46,254 bases of DNA from Farysia itapuensis (lineage: Eukaryota; Basidiomycota; Ustilaginomycetes; Ustilaginales; Ustilaginaceae), in contig JALBYC010000046.1 in NCBI GenBank assembly GCA_023212645.1, positions 1-46,254 of the forward strand. The letters are read 5' to 3'. A program made the position numbers and the translations under genes. A model generated the notes under the pieces. It ran no database searches. It saw only the letters and a list, made by a program, of their open reading frames with translations, and was not told where the DNA came from. Each line of letters opens with the position of its first letter. The stretch's first letter is position 1. Below, in pieces: positions 17,803 to 28,700 of the stretch.

Positions 17803-19296
17803 TTATGTGCGGAAGAAGTGGAAGACTGCATTTGCGAAAAAGAGCGAGCCATCATCTACGAAGCGTGACCAGATGTCAGCGCAGATAATGCTGGTAGGTA
17901 CCATGGCGAAGAAAAGCACGGCAAGGATCTGTGCAGGGTTGGTCCAGCCAAGCGAGACAGTCAGATGCGAGTAGAGCAACGATCCCAAACTGAGCATTAC
18001 GGTGCCTGCAACGAGGGCAATCGAGAAGCTCAATCGGCCGATGTAGGTCAGGAAACGCGATGAGAAGAATCCCTGAAGTCGCGGACTCAACTCGATGAGG
18101 ACGAGCAGACCAGTGCAGAGGAACCAGTCGTCCCAGCGGGGATAAGCAATGTTGTTGAAATCGTAGTCGTGGTTCAGCAAACCCGTGTTGAGGTTGATGT
18201 GCCCCACAAGTTCGTTGTAGTAATCAGCGGGGAGAATCGAGATCCACAGATACTTGAACAAGACGCCGAGGAAGATAAAGATGACGGGGATGAGTTTGGC
18301 GTTGAGGAATTTGGTCTTTTCGCTGTTGAGCGGAATGCCATGTTCAGGCAGCAGTTGGCGGTAGACAATCGAGTACTCGGCGATTCCAAGACCGGTAAGG
18401 GTGTACCAAGACCATCGTCCCATCCAGGCGCTGAGGAGGGTCAAGGTCACCAGGCCAATGTTCTTCCATCGGAACACGGTGAAAGGCATGAGCCAAGCAT
18501 ATACCATGATGACGTACGTCTGCTGGAACACGACCGAGGTGAACCACATGATACCCGAGGGGGGGATGTAAGAGCTGGCGACGCTGGTGGTGTATGCATA
18601 AGGGGTGAAGAAGTAGGCAACCAGGGTGTTGATGTACTCCACGGTAGAAGCCCAGACTTTTGGAGGGTTGGCAAGGTCATTGTTGAGAGCGGTGGCCATA
18701 GCAGAGGCATGCTTGAAGCTTCCGGTGGCAGCGAGAACACTGGTAAGAGCCAAGGCCATAGCCAGCGGCATGAGCAAGCGGAAGGGACGTCGGAATCCGG
18801 GGCCAGCCAGAGAGAGTCCGTTGCGTCTTTCAAAAAAGGTCTGCATGCTGACACGGCCCATGATGATGATGAACATGGTAGCTTGAAGTGAACCGTTCCA
18901 CATGATGGGGCTGAAAACCTTGCGAAGAATGTTTTGCCAGTGCGGGCAGGTCTTTGTAAAGTCGGCGGGGAAAGTGCCGTCGACGTCTCTATCCGTCACT
19001 ACCGCCGGGGCAAAGATGCGGAAAAAGATCCAGAGAAGTGTCTGGAGGCCAACCAGTCCTCGAAGACCCTCAATATATTTGATGCGGTTACTACGCTTGC
19101 GTCCAACGTCGTGTGTATCGTCCTGCGACATGGCGTTGGGGGTAACATCCCACTGACTGTCTCCGCGAAGGATCGTATAGCCACGGGGATCGCGCTCGGG
19201 AAGGTAGGTCTTGTCTGCACCGTACTCTGCGCCGACAAAGACGGGCAGGTGAAGTGGTCGCAACTGGCTCATACGCTTGGGGAGTGAGTCGGACAT
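17803..19296 (-). CDS. Acyltransferase-3 family integral membrane protein
   Basis: 497 residues from ATG 19296 (MSDSLPKRM). An upstream in-frame ATG at 19362 adds 22 residues but lies almost at the TATA-like element, so the inner ATG is preferred. A hydrophilic N-terminus of about 70 residues is followed by IKYIEGLRGLVGLQTLLWIF and about ten membrane segments, the layout of acyltransferase-3 proteins that O-acylate sugars, lipids or wall polymers. The usual first-helix His, 11 residues after the conserved Arg (Arg79), is replaced by Ile90, so activity or family subtype is uncertain. FRRPFRLLMPLAMAL supplies the second conserved Arg-rich segment. Convergent with the HDHD5-like gene and divergent from the SSUH2-like gene. 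Confidence 0.75.
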   Translation of the reverse strand: MSDSLPKRMSQLRPLHLPVFVGAEYGADKTYLPERDPRGYTILRGDSQWDVTPNAMSQDDTHDVGRKRSNRIKYIEGLRGLVGLQTLLWIFFRIFAPAVVTDRDVDGTFPADFTKTCPHWQNILRKVFSPIMWNGSLQATMFIIIMGRVSMQTFFERRNGLSLAGPGFRRPFRLLMPLAMALALTSVLAATGSFKHASAMATALNNDLANPPKVWASTVEYINTLVAYFFTPYAYTTSVASSYIPPSGIMWFTSVVFQQTYVIMVYAWLMPFTVFRWKNIGLVTLTLLSAWMGRWSWYTLTGLGIAEYSIVYRQLLPEHGIPLNSEKTKFLNAKLIPVIFIFLGVLFKYLWISILPADYYNELVGHINLNTGLLNHDYDFNNIAYPRWDDWFLCTGLLVLIELSPRLQGFFSSRFLTYIGRLSFSIALVAGTVMLSLGSLLYSHLTVSLGWTNPAQILAVLFFAMVPTSIICADIWSRFVDDGSLFFANAVFHFFRT

Positions 19297-19377
19297 GATG
19301 TCGAGAACAAAAGAGTGTGAGATGGGGGGGGGGAAGAATGAATGAGAGAGTGAAGCTGTCAAGATCTGGCGTAGAGA

Positions 19378-19384
19378 TCTTATA
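19378..19384 (-). promoter_or_regulatory. TATA-like element for the acyltransferase gene
   Basis: TATAAGA on the minus strand, about 82 bp upstream of the chosen ATG at 19296, a spacing that leaves room for a short 5' UTR. Confidence 0.45.
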
Positions 19385-20499
19385 TGAAACCGATAATAGA
19401 TGGGCGTCGCGGGCGAGATGTTGTACGAATCTAGATCACATTGTGCGAAGGGGAAGCGGGGGACAGTGGGCGCTCAATAGAAGGCGATCCGGGATGTGCT
19501 TCAATGTTCTAGCTGGGCTAAGTGGACTGATTGTGAGCTGCCTGTCTGGATCCGGAAGCAGATTTGTGCGGCCCACTGTGCTGGACAGTTTCAGATCAAA
19601 CTCCGTTAGCCGCCACGCCCCCACCGGTGAAACACACGTGCACACTGACTACCTCTTGCCCTCGCACCTCTTTTCTGCAGCTACATTCCGCGAAATCACC
19701 TTCTCTGCTTTGTTGCCTTCCTCTCTTCCACACTGGACCAACTCAAGCTAGTACGAGATGGTAGCAGTCCTGACCCGTGTTCTGTGAAGTGGAAAAGTGG
19801 CTGGGCTGAGATTGCGCGTGGACCTGCATTTAGATGCAGCATTACCAGCTGATAATCCAAACAATTGTAAATGTAATTTCCAGCAAATAAAAGAGGTGAG
19901 ATAATGGCACCGCATGTAGAAGGAAAACCCAAAAGCAAAAAAAAAAGAATCTGGGCCCAGCAAGCAAAGTCCGTAGTTTGACAGCTGCTGCAGTCGTCTG
20001 TCGATCCTCTCCCTCACCGCGTCCGGTTTGAGAGATTGAGACTCAGTCTGTCCTTCGGCTGGCAATCCCCTTGTCCGAAACAGGCAGTCACTCGCTTTTC
20101 GTCTAGATCTCGCGTCCATCTGACACCGCATGCGACGCCCAACTTCCCTTTAGGTCGGTCTCACCACTTCAGCACCGCTAAGCGCCCGTCATTCTTCCGT
20201 TCCGGATTCCAGACTTGGTCTCCGCATGACGGTCGATCTCACCTCTCCGGATCTGCAGTCCGCCTCTACTCACCGTGCTTTTTCCCACCTGTCTCAACAG
20301 CAATCTTGCCGAGACAATGCGGCTACCTGGACCTTGTGTCCTCATCTCCCCACCTGAGCCGCTGCTCTCCAATTGCCGTCCTCGGCCTTTCAATCTGCTT
20401 TGCGCCGCCCACCCAAGCGAGACGCCACGGTTCACTGCGTGTGATCCTTCCGGCCTTGAATCGTATCACATGTCTTGCTCTAGGCCTCCCTCAGAGCTG

Positions 20500-20505
20500 T
20501 ATATA
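20500..20505 (+). promoter_or_regulatory. TATA-like element for the SSUH2-like gene
   Basis: TATATA about 145 bp before the ATG at 20649, followed by a pyrimidine-rich leader typical of fungal transcription starts. Confidence 0.45.
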
Positions 20506-20648
20506 GTCGAGCTCACCAACTTGAGACAATCCACTCACCAAACCCCCATCTCTGTTCTGCACCACCATCAGACTCGACGTCTCCAGTCAAAGAATCACAC
20601 GTATCGCTGGCCGCTCTACGATTCATCGACATTTCATCGCTACACATA

Positions 20649-22532
20649 ATGTCACTCAACAGATCCCCTCGCATGCATTACGACAGCGAATCGACTTCGG
20701 GAAGTCCGAGGTCGCTTTTCTACGACTCGGAACGATCCACAAGTACCCACAGTCTGGTCTCCAGCGATGGCGAACAGTATCCAGCTACCCAAGAGCGCAG
20801 CTCTTTGTTCGCATCCGTCGACTACCTCGACGATGCGCTCAAGCTCGATATGGATGGTGCCCCCGATTCGGATCTCAACGATCTCATCGACATGTACCAC
20901 TCCAACGTCATTGTCACCTCACCAAGCCGTTCGGCTATCCCACACGTCGACACGATCGGCGAAGAAGACGAAATGGAGTACGTCCAAGAACCGCGATATT
21001 CTACCGAGGAAAAAGCCAAATCTGTTGCAACTCCTACTTCGCCAAGCTCAGAAACCAGCAGCCTCTTTGCTGCCGAATCCGTTGTGCTGCCTCCAATTGG
21101 GCTGACCCGCGACGACATTGTCTTCCAGACATCAGCACGCGCAAGCTTCGAGCCGACCGTCAAAGAGTGCCAAGACTCCCTGGTACAGGCTTTCCCTTCC
21201 CTCGTAGAGCCTGCAGCACGCATGTTTGGCGAAGATGGCACGCCTTTGCCACCAACCAAGAAGGAAGAATACTCCGAGGAGGAGAAGCTCGCACGCAAAG
21301 ATGCACTCAAGGTCAACATCGAAGGTAAAAAGGTACACTCGCTGCTCAAAGCTGTTCTTGTCCTCGAGAGCCGTAGCACTCTTTGGAAGAAGATCGGATC
21401 CGCACCCGAGGTTGGCCAAAGCAACGTGCTGCCCCTTCCTCTTCTGCCGGAACTCCCTAACCCTTGGGACATGGAGATCACCCACAGCGGACTGGACATT
21501 AGCTCCATTCGAGGCAAGACACGAAAGATTCTTGAGCTTCCTCGAAGCCGCATGTTTGGCTCTTGCCGCAAGTGCACTGGTTCTGGCTCAGAGACCTGCC
21601 GTACCTGCCGCGGCGAAGCCGGTAACGAGTGTTTCTGGTGCTCGGGCAGCGGTATTCAAAAGGGACGACGCAAGTGTGGTCGATGCCAAGGCCAGGGTGT
21701 ACTCAGCTGCATGGCCTGTGAGGGCAAAAAAGCCTCCCCTTGCCGATCGTGCGACGGAGCCGGCTGTGGAGAGTACATGGGCTTTGTCGAGATCAAGATG
21801 CGACGGGTCGAGGTACCCGCTGTCTCGGTCGCTGACTTGGTCGGTCCCGGCCGAGTCGCCGCCGACGTCGTTCGAACTGCTTCTATCGATATGCTCTGGG
21901 AGCTTGTCAAGACTCTGGCTGCCAAAGCCTCTCTCAAATCCAAGCGACCCTACCTGCCGGTCTCTGCTGTATGCACTTGGCAACAATCGGTCAGCCATCT
22001 GGCCGAAGTCACAGCTCTCCAAGCGGCCAAGTTCAAGAAAGGCTCCAAGACTCCCTTCAAACCTGAAGGCCTTCGAAGCACTATTCCTACCAAGACTCGC
22101 TACTTCAGCTTGCCTAACGACCCCTCCCTCCCCCTCTCGGAACTCACTCACGATCAATTCCTCAAGCAGAACGCTCCAGACGAGGCCGTCAAGCTTCCTG
22201 ACACTGGTGTCAAGAATGTATCCAAGCGTCTCTCGGTCATGCTCATGGGCCAGGTAGTCGACACTCCTTCGTCGTCGGCCAACAATTCGCCCATGTCCTC
22301 TGTCAACAGCTCTCCTGTCGTTCAGCGCGACATTCTAGAGCCGGTATACGAGGAACCTCCCTCGCCTTCGGTCAAGCCGCGTCCCATGAGTCGTCCTATG
22401 AGCCCGCTCTACGCTCCTCCCGCTCATTTTAACAGCGAAGAACTTCGCATCAGGATGCTTCGTCACACGTCGAGCCAGTCTCTGCGTCTCAACTTTTCAC
22501 GTCCCATCAGCGCTCCCGGCATTCCTCTTTAG
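20649..22532 (+). CDS. SSUH2-like protein with DnaJ-type CxxCxGxG repeats
   Basis: 627 residues, intron-free. The N-terminal 230 residues are Ser/Glu-rich and likely disordered. Residues about 304-375 hold six CxxC pairs in DnaJ zinc-finger style (CRKCTGSG, CRTCRGEAG, CFWCSGSG, CGRCQGQG, CMACEG, CRSCDGAG), which predict at least two zinc sites. After this a globular part continues to about residue 500, and a Pro/Ser-rich tail ends the protein. There is no J domain, so it is not a DnaJ co-chaperone proper. The arrangement resembles SSUH2-type proteins, whose molecular role is poorly defined. The ATG follows a CT-rich leader. Confidence 0.72.
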   Translation: MSLNRSPRMHYDSESTSGSPRSLFYDSERSTSTHSLVSSDGEQYPATQERSSLFASVDYLDDALKLDMDGAPDSDLNDLIDMYHSNVIVTSPSRSAIPHVDTIGEEDEMEYVQEPRYSTEEKAKSVATPTSPSSETSSLFAAESVVLPPIGLTRDDIVFQTSARASFEPTVKECQDSLVQAFPSLVEPAARMFGEDGTPLPPTKKEEYSEEEKLARKDALKVNIEGKKVHSLLKAVLVLESRSTLWKKIGSAPEVGQSNVLPLPLLPELPNPWDMEITHSGLDISSIRGKTRKILELPRSRMFGSCRKCTGSGSETCRTCRGEAGNECFWCSGSGIQKGRRKCGRCQGQGVLSCMACEGKKASPCRSCDGAGCGEYMGFVEIKMRRVEVPAVSVADLVGPGRVAADVVRTASIDMLWELVKTLAAKASLKSKRPYLPVSAVCTWQQSVSHLAEVTALQAAKFKKGSKTPFKPEGLRSTIPTKTRYFSLPNDPSLPLSELTHDQFLKQNAPDEAVKLPDTGVKNVSKRLSVMLMGQVVDTPSSSANNSPMSSVNSSPVVQRDILEPVYEEPPSPSVKPRPMSRPMSPLYAPPAHFNSEELRIRMLRHTSSQSLRLNFSRPISAPGIPL

Positions 22533-22926
22533 ATATCACACCTGGTCATAACTGCTATTCCTTCCATTGTACATCCCTCTGGGAACACTACTTTCTTTTT
22601 GCAATACACTGGGCCTTTGACAACGTCACCAATGTGCATCTGTCTGTGCACTTCATTTTCGATGCCTCTGTGACTAAAACTTGGGCGTAACAACAAGGCA
22701 AGGATCGGCGAAGTGCGCTGTCTCAAGAGTGCCGTTTAGCGAGACAGGGTTTTTGAAAATCTGCAGTGCACGGCAGATACGCATCCACTTCGCTTAAACT
22801 TGGGTTGGCTCTGGCAAGGTCTCACAGTAAGCTGCACCTATGGTTCATCCGTTGTATGACAATTGTACATGGTGTGTTACATGTGAGAAGACTCTATGTT
22901 TCTAGGTGCGACGGTATATACATAGT
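22533..22926. other. Convergent spacer
   Basis: 394 bp between two stop codons, presumably 3' UTRs. No gene, RNA or repeat seen. Confidence 0.55.
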
Positions 22927-24090
22927 TCAAGCGAAAGTAATTGTGGCTGGGGGGTTGGCCTGAACCAAGTCGGAGCTGGGGTCGAGGTAGACAACGCCAA
23001 CACCGTGCGGGTCCCAAACGTACTGAGTGATGTTGGCCTCACGGTCGTAGTCCAGCTGGGTGTACCAGTAGAGCTCACCAGGGGGAGACTGGGTAGCATT
23101 GAAGAACAAGAATGTCAACTTGTTGGAGTCAGTGTCCAGTTCAAAGAACTGCTCTTGGAGGCGGTAATCTTCCAGGTCAGTGCACTGCAACTTGTCGAAT
23201 CCTTGGACCCATTCTTGCTCTGTAGGCTCGAGAGTGTCTTGGTCATAGCTGGGACTCGAAGTGACGTGATAGCAATTGTACTGCTTGGTGGTCTTGTCAC
23301 TTGCCGGACGAATTCGACCGTACTTCTTGGTGTCAGTGCTGACAAAGCCACGGGAAGTCGACTCGCACTGCTCGAAGAAGAAGGCATCGGTGGTATCTTG
23401 CTCAGCTTCAAGGCGATTGTTTAGGGGACCTGTGTAGGTCGCGTTACTAAAGTTGAGCTGACCGGAGCGAATTTCAGAGCACGAGATTTCGGCAGAGATT
23501 GGTTGATTGGATCCCATAAAGATCAGGCCAGAGCTGCTGGTAGTGTTGTCAGGGTTGTACTGCGCTGTGAGATCTTGCAGCTGGTTGTCCGAGGCGGAAC
23601 CGGCAGCAAACGAGTATGGGGTGCCGTGGGTCTCGTTGATGTAGCCTTGAGTGTCTCCGGCGAATAAGATGGGAAGGGTGTGATAGTAGGTGGTATAAGG
23701 CAGTCGCCAAGCAAACGCCTGCTTGGGGCTAATGTTACCACTCGAGTCGAACTGACACGTCTGCATGGAGAAGGTAGCGCTGCCGTCGAGGTTGCTGGCA
23801 GTGACGCAGCTCGAGACGTCGTAGCTGTCAACAACATAGCCCGAATAGTCTGTGGTGTAGCCCTTTGGGTCCTCGTTGTGGCCCTGACTGCAACTTGCTA
23901 GTGCGAATTGCTGTGGTTTGTCGCCGATAGTCAGAGTGCCATCGGTGTTACTAACGGCGATATTGTCGCCGAATTGCAGCTGACCGTAGGCGTTTTGAGC
24001 AATGGGGCACGATGGGGTAGGAGCGCTAAGCACCTGGCGCGCCGAGATAGCGGTAAGCACAGTGGCTAGCAAGGCAGTGTTCGTGATCAT
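22927..24090 (-). CDS. Secreted N-glycosylated protein of unknown function
   Basis: 387 residues, intron-free. The N-terminus is a classical signal peptide (MITNTALLATVLTAISARQV) with likely cleavage after VLSA. The mature chain has eight Cys (room for four disulfides), about seven N-x-S/T sequons (for example INET, NTTS, NFSN, FNAT, ANIT) and no membrane anchor. Two stretches end in C...QxFxW-like text (TCQFDSSGNISPKQAFAW), which recalls a ricin-B-type beta-trefoil carbohydrate-binding repeat, but only weakly. The gene has a clear TATAAAG box and a gene-poor upstream region. It may be a cell-wall or apoplastic protein; an effector role is possible but unproven. Confidence 0.75.
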   Translation of the reverse strand: MITNTALLATVLTAISARQVLSAPTPSCPIAQNAYGQLQFGDNIAVSNTDGTLTIGDKPQQFALASCSQGHNEDPKGYTTDYSGYVVDSYDVSSCVTASNLDGSATFSMQTCQFDSSGNISPKQAFAWRLPYTTYYHTLPILFAGDTQGYINETHGTPYSFAAGSASDNQLQDLTAQYNPDNTTSSSGLIFMGSNQPISAEISCSEIRSGQLNFSNATYTGPLNNRLEAEQDTTDAFFFEQCESTSRGFVSTDTKKYGRIRPASDKTTKQYNCYHVTSSPSYDQDTLEPTEQEWVQGFDKLQCTDLEDYRLQEQFFELDTDSNKLTFLFFNATQSPPGELYWYTQLDYDREANITQYVWDPHGVGVVYLDPSSDLVQANPPATITFA

Positions 24091-24159
24091 TATAGGGGAG
24101 CAGTTGTTACGAGTGTGAAGTGTTGATGAAGTGATGGCAAGGTCAGCAAGAAGCTGTGT

Positions 24160-24166
24160 CTTTATA
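24160..24166 (-). promoter_or_regulatory. TATA box of the secreted-protein gene
   Basis: TATAAAG on the minus strand, about 70 bp upstream of ATG 24090, a near-consensus TATA box. Consistent with a regulated, strongly inducible promoter. Confidence 0.6.
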
Positions 24167-25704
24167 CCTTTGACAGTGCCCTGAGCAACACGCTATGTCT
24201 GTTTGAAAGAGCTGTTGATGACCGGAGTTGCGGCGGCCAACACAGCATGTCATACCGACCGATCAGCCGACGGGAAGAGAGTCCGTACCATTCGCTTGGC
24301 AAGGCAGGAACGCCGGATGACGTTTTTTGAGCCGGACGCATTGGCCCAGGTTGGGCGAGGCGGCGAAGGTACCGAAGAATCCGCTGCCGGCGACTGCTGT
24401 TTCTGGGGAACGTTGAGCTCGGAGATGACAGGTACTCGAACGGAACTGCGAACTGGATCTGCACTCTAACGTGACAGCCGAGGTTTGGCTTGGCTACCCT
24501 TGACGACATCATCATTGGAATTCCTTCGCCGTCGGGTCGCTTAAATTCGTTGGAACAGGAACGTTTTGGCTAAGCGAGGCTAGCGAAGCCCAAGCCCACT
24601 CGGACTTCCGCCGTCGGTCAGAATCCCGAAGCTGACCTGTCCAGGTTGGCCAGCCATCCGTCAACTGCGCATCCAGCAGCGCTGCGCTCATATGGCCTGT
24701 GACACTTCTCGACTGCCGGTCATCGAGACCATGACGAAGCAGAAGGAGTAGAGACACAGCTTTTGGCAGAGGCTAACCCTCGGACTAGCTTCGATATGTA
24801 AGCACCGGAAATCAGTGCACTAGCGATCCTAAGACAAGATCTGTTGTCATGGTGCTGTCATGCCTCACAGCGAAAGGAAGCGGCTAACACCGAAGAAGAA
24901 TCATTTGGTTCGTGCTCGTCACTTGTCACTGTCGTCGGCTCGTCGATCGTCGATATCGTCGATGAGAGAAGATTTTGATCTTACATCTCTGATTTATAAT
25001 CATCAATCATCGAGCCGATCGAGCCGATCAAGGCCCTTCGGCTTTGACGCTCCTCGCTGAGATATCTTATCGCTAAAAATTGTCGGCCAATCACAGCTGC
25101 GTCCGATTCGATGCAGTACGTCAACGTGTTTCTGCTCATCCATTGTCGCCTCACGAGCTTCAGATGGTGCAGTTTGCAGCCTGCTCTCAGACATGATCAG
25201 ACTCGGTTCGGATAGTGTTCGATCAGCCAACGAGCGTCATCTTCGCCAGCTAAGCAACCAGAATCGTGTCTGATCTGGCAGTTCGCGACGTCGAGCTGGT
25301 CTTGTGTAAGTGTGTGAGGGCTACAACCTTCGGCTAAAGCATATGCAGGAGCGAACGTCAGGATCGAGGGCTCGAATGTGAATGTTGTTGAGCTTATCAC
25401 AACCAGCCAGCGTGAAATTGTAGAGTGGAGAGTGTGTGGGCGTGGACGTAAATGTGCGTTGCATCGGTTCGACTCCGATTTTTTTGGTTATCGCATTCAA
25501 GGGCTCATCGCTCTTTGCCTCGGATCAACCGCGCAGAACTACACGTCTTGCCAATCGTGTTCTTCGACGGCTTATCTCGCCTCCTCCGCTATTGTCCGAC
25601 AGGCTCCAGCCCGGACAAACAGACTGATTTCCCGGCTCGGCTTGACCTCGTTTACCAAGATTTCCCAGGCCACTCTGTCGTGGATAAGCTTTTCTGGGTC
25701 GACC

Positions 25705-25734
25705 ATGCTGTCGTCAACTGCGTCACTGTCCTAA
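25705..25734 (+). promoter_or_regulatory. Upstream ORF before the kinase gene
   Basis: ATG with A at -3, nine codons (MLSSTASLS) and TAA, ending 42 nt before the kinase ATG at 25777. If the transcript starts upstream of 25705, it could reduce kinase translation. Confidence 0.4.
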
Positions 25735-25776
25735 GAAGCAACCCAGGTTGCTGTGACTGCCTGGCTTTGTTGAAAC

Positions 25777-28700
25777 ATGACCAACCCAGGGTTACCAGAC
25801 GAGCGGACAATGGTAGACTTGCCGTCTCCCTCTGCCTCGCCTCGACCTTCTTCTCTGCCACCAACCTCTCGAACGTCAACACCACCCGCTGCTTGGCACA
25901 GCCCTCGCTCATCCAGAGCACCAAGTCCCATCCGTTCTCTAGCACAGAAACCTCTTTTGAATCGCGCCCTACCGTCAGCTACGGCCAACGTCAATGCAAC
26001 AGGAGACGCAATCTCAAACAACGAGCGAGACCACTTAGCTCGCAAGCTCAAAGCCCACAAGGCTAGCATTGCCGACAACCAAGATCAGGGCATGATTCGG
26101 CCCGCCGCACAGCCTGCTTCACCGGTCAACCCCGACATGGCCACCCAGCCCTCCTATCGACGAACCCAATCTCAACGTCTGCCAAGAACAAACATCGACC
26201 GACCCTCAGAAGCGGTAGATTCCAGTCGCGCCTACTCATCACAGCAAACCTCAGAGCTTCAGGAAAAGGAGCGTAAAAGACTCAAAGCTGCTGCTGCTGC
26301 CAAGCTTGCCGAACAAGAAGCGTGGGAAAAGACACGCGGGGCAGGCAGTGCCGTTCTCGATCTCCTCAAGACAAGTGATGAGTCAGACGACAACTCGGCA
26401 GATTCTGGCGGTGAACGAGCGAGCAGAGCAAACACGCCAGGATCTGGAAACAGTCATCTCACTCAACTCGGAGACAGCAACACCAACAGTAACAGTGGAA
26501 GTGGCAGCGCTGGCAGCAACGGAAGTGGCAGAGGCAGACCATCCGTAAAGGGGCAACCGCCAAAGAAGCGCTCAGTACCACAGAGCTGGGAAGCGGCGCA
26601 GGTACTTCCAGCGCTCGAAGATGTACAAGGCCGTCACCACGAGCCTATTCTAGTCCCTTCTGCGGATAAGCTTCTTAGTCGTGGCATCTCAGAGTATACC
26701 ATCCTCCCAAAGATCCTGGGTCGCGGAAAGTTTTCCACTGTCTTCCTAGCATCAAAGGCGCAAGGACCTACTGGCGAACCACAGTTGTTCGCGGTAAAGC
26801 ATACCCCACTCTTCCCACATCATCCGCTCATTGCTACACGTCTTCTCCGCGAATCAACGTTGCTGGCTGAACTACCACCACATCCCAACCTGGTCAACGT
26901 TTACGAGACTATTCGCACTCCCGGCCACTTTTATTTGGTCGAAGAATACCTTGGCGGTTATGTAACCCTCGAAGCGCTTTTACCCCTCAGGAGTGAACAG
27001 TCGCCACCCAATTTACCCATCTTACCCACGGGCGTCGCCAACTTCATTCTAGATCAGCTGCTTGCTGCTGTCAACGCAATTCACCACCCTTTGCAGATAT
27101 GTCACAGGGATATCAAGCCGGAAAACGTTCTCGTTCACCCCGACACACTGCAGCTCAAACTTCTCGATTTCGGCCTAGCCACACACTACAGTCGCAGTGA
27201 ACCCAAGCTTTCGACCTGCTGCGGCAGTCCAGCCTTTCACTGTCCCGAGATAGTGACGGCTCTGCGCAATCCGCTCGGCAGTGTCAGATACTGGGGTCCG
27301 GAAGTCGATGCTTGGACTTGTGGCATAACGATGCTCAGATTGCTTACCGGAGTTCGCTATCCAATCGGAGCGTCACATTCCAGCGTCAGATCCATGTCGA
27401 TCAAAGCTCAGCGAGCGGTCTCAACTATCCAAGATCCTGAATTGCGAGATCGGATCGCAATGCTGCTCGAGTGCAACGGCGAGCGACGGATGAAGAATTT
27501 TGACGATCTCGTTCGTGCCCTCGAGCAAGATCAAGCCGTGGTACAACGTAGACTCAAAGATTTCAAGAGCACTACATTCATTCCCACCACGCCGGAGCAC
27601 ACGATGAATCTACCTCTCGTGGTTGGTCCAGCTGCTGAGACCGCGCTCGTCTCACCGCTATTGCCTTCTGGAGCTACGCCGAGTGGGTCACGCCGGACGA
27701 CTCCATTGGGCTCTCGATCGTCTTCCCCCGCTCGAGCAGGCACTGCCCGCTTTGCCGAAGATTTCTCTGGCTCTGACTTCTCGCCACCTCCGTCCCTCTT
27801 GTTGAGCAATCCGACCGCCCAGCCGCCTTCCAGAGTCTTGTCTTACGTCAAGTATTGTCTCCGATCCGCTGGTATCCTTTACCATTGTTGGCCAGACACC
27901 AGCTCGGTGGCAAGTTTGCCTTCGACTCCGAGTCCATTCGACAAGGCTTTCCATGACTTCAACAGTGCCGACACCAGCAGCGTGAAGCCCAAATCTGACC
28001 CATCTTCGTCTTCCAGTAGCGATGTGACGCCACCGCCCAATCACTCACCCTCCACACCTTTTCCGCTTCAGGCCTTGCGATCCGAACGGGATCCGTACTT
28101 ACACATTCATGTCTTTGAATGCGTTCTGCAAATCGTGGACGAGCCTGAGCCAACGGAGCAGCAGCCTACTCTCGTTCAAAGTATCTTTAGCGCGTTGTCG
28201 TTTGGCCGTCGACCTGCAAATCGGAGAAGTTCTTCGACGCCTCCGGGTGCAGAGGGTATCAATAGACCTCCAAAATCCGCCGGTGCGCAAGGGGACCCTT
28301 CTGGTAATGAGGCCTCCGCCGGCAGCTCCGGTGATGTCCGGTGCCTTGTCTTCTACTTGGTGCTTCGCTTCCCTCGAAAATTGTCTGGCACTCAAGTGCA
28401 ATCGCGACCTGCCTTCAGTCGATCGTCGAGTGTCGCTGGACGCCAATCACGTTCGCGAGCTTCTTCGTCTGCAACCCCGGACGGAGACCGCGTTGGCCCA
28501 CCCCGAGTTGGCAGTAGCGACAGCCTGGCGCTACTCACAAAGCTCAACAGCGCTCATGCCGAATTTGCTACCGGCATACATCCAACGAAGAAAGCCATGA
28601 TCGACTCGAACAACACTACGCCGCGGGCGAGTCGAACATCGAGCCCTTCAGTGGCCTACAACGCCCTCAAAAAGAGAGAGGGAAGCCTTGCAGGTAGTAG

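Larger units (their letters stand above)
19297..20648. other. Long divergent regulatory region
   Basis: About 1.35 kb between the starts of the acyltransferase (-) and the SSUH2-like gene (+). It contains a G10 run at 19324-19333, an A10 run at 19937-19946, a minus-strand TATAAGA and a plus-strand TATATA (listed separately). A CT-rich leader (ACCCCCATCTCTGTTC and following) lies before 20649. No supported gene. Confidence 0.55.
24091..25776. other. Gene-poor divergent region (about 1.7 kb)
   Basis: Between the secreted-protein start (-) and the kinase start (+). I find no supported gene. Notable are a short TCGTCGAT-type repeat cluster at about 24929-24965, repeated GAGCCGATC at 25012-25030, and a small uORF just before the kinase (listed separately). 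The right part is probably a long kinase promoter and leader. Confidence 0.5.

Noticed and set aside
18169..18891. 240-codon plus-strand open frame
   Set aside because: Lies wholly antisense to the acyltransferase gene and has the composition of a shadow frame.
20822..21577. 251-codon minus-strand open frame
   Set aside because: Antisense shadow of the SSUH2-like gene; no domain and Ser/Arg-biased composition.
24929..25030. CRISPR-like or satellite array
   Set aside because: The TCGTCGAT and GAGCCGATC repeats are short, adjacent and without spacers; ordinary low-complexity DNA.
25452..26066. 204-codon plus-strand frame overlapping the kinase start
   Set aside because: Out of frame with a conserved-type kinase N-terminus; no domain; consistent with chance.
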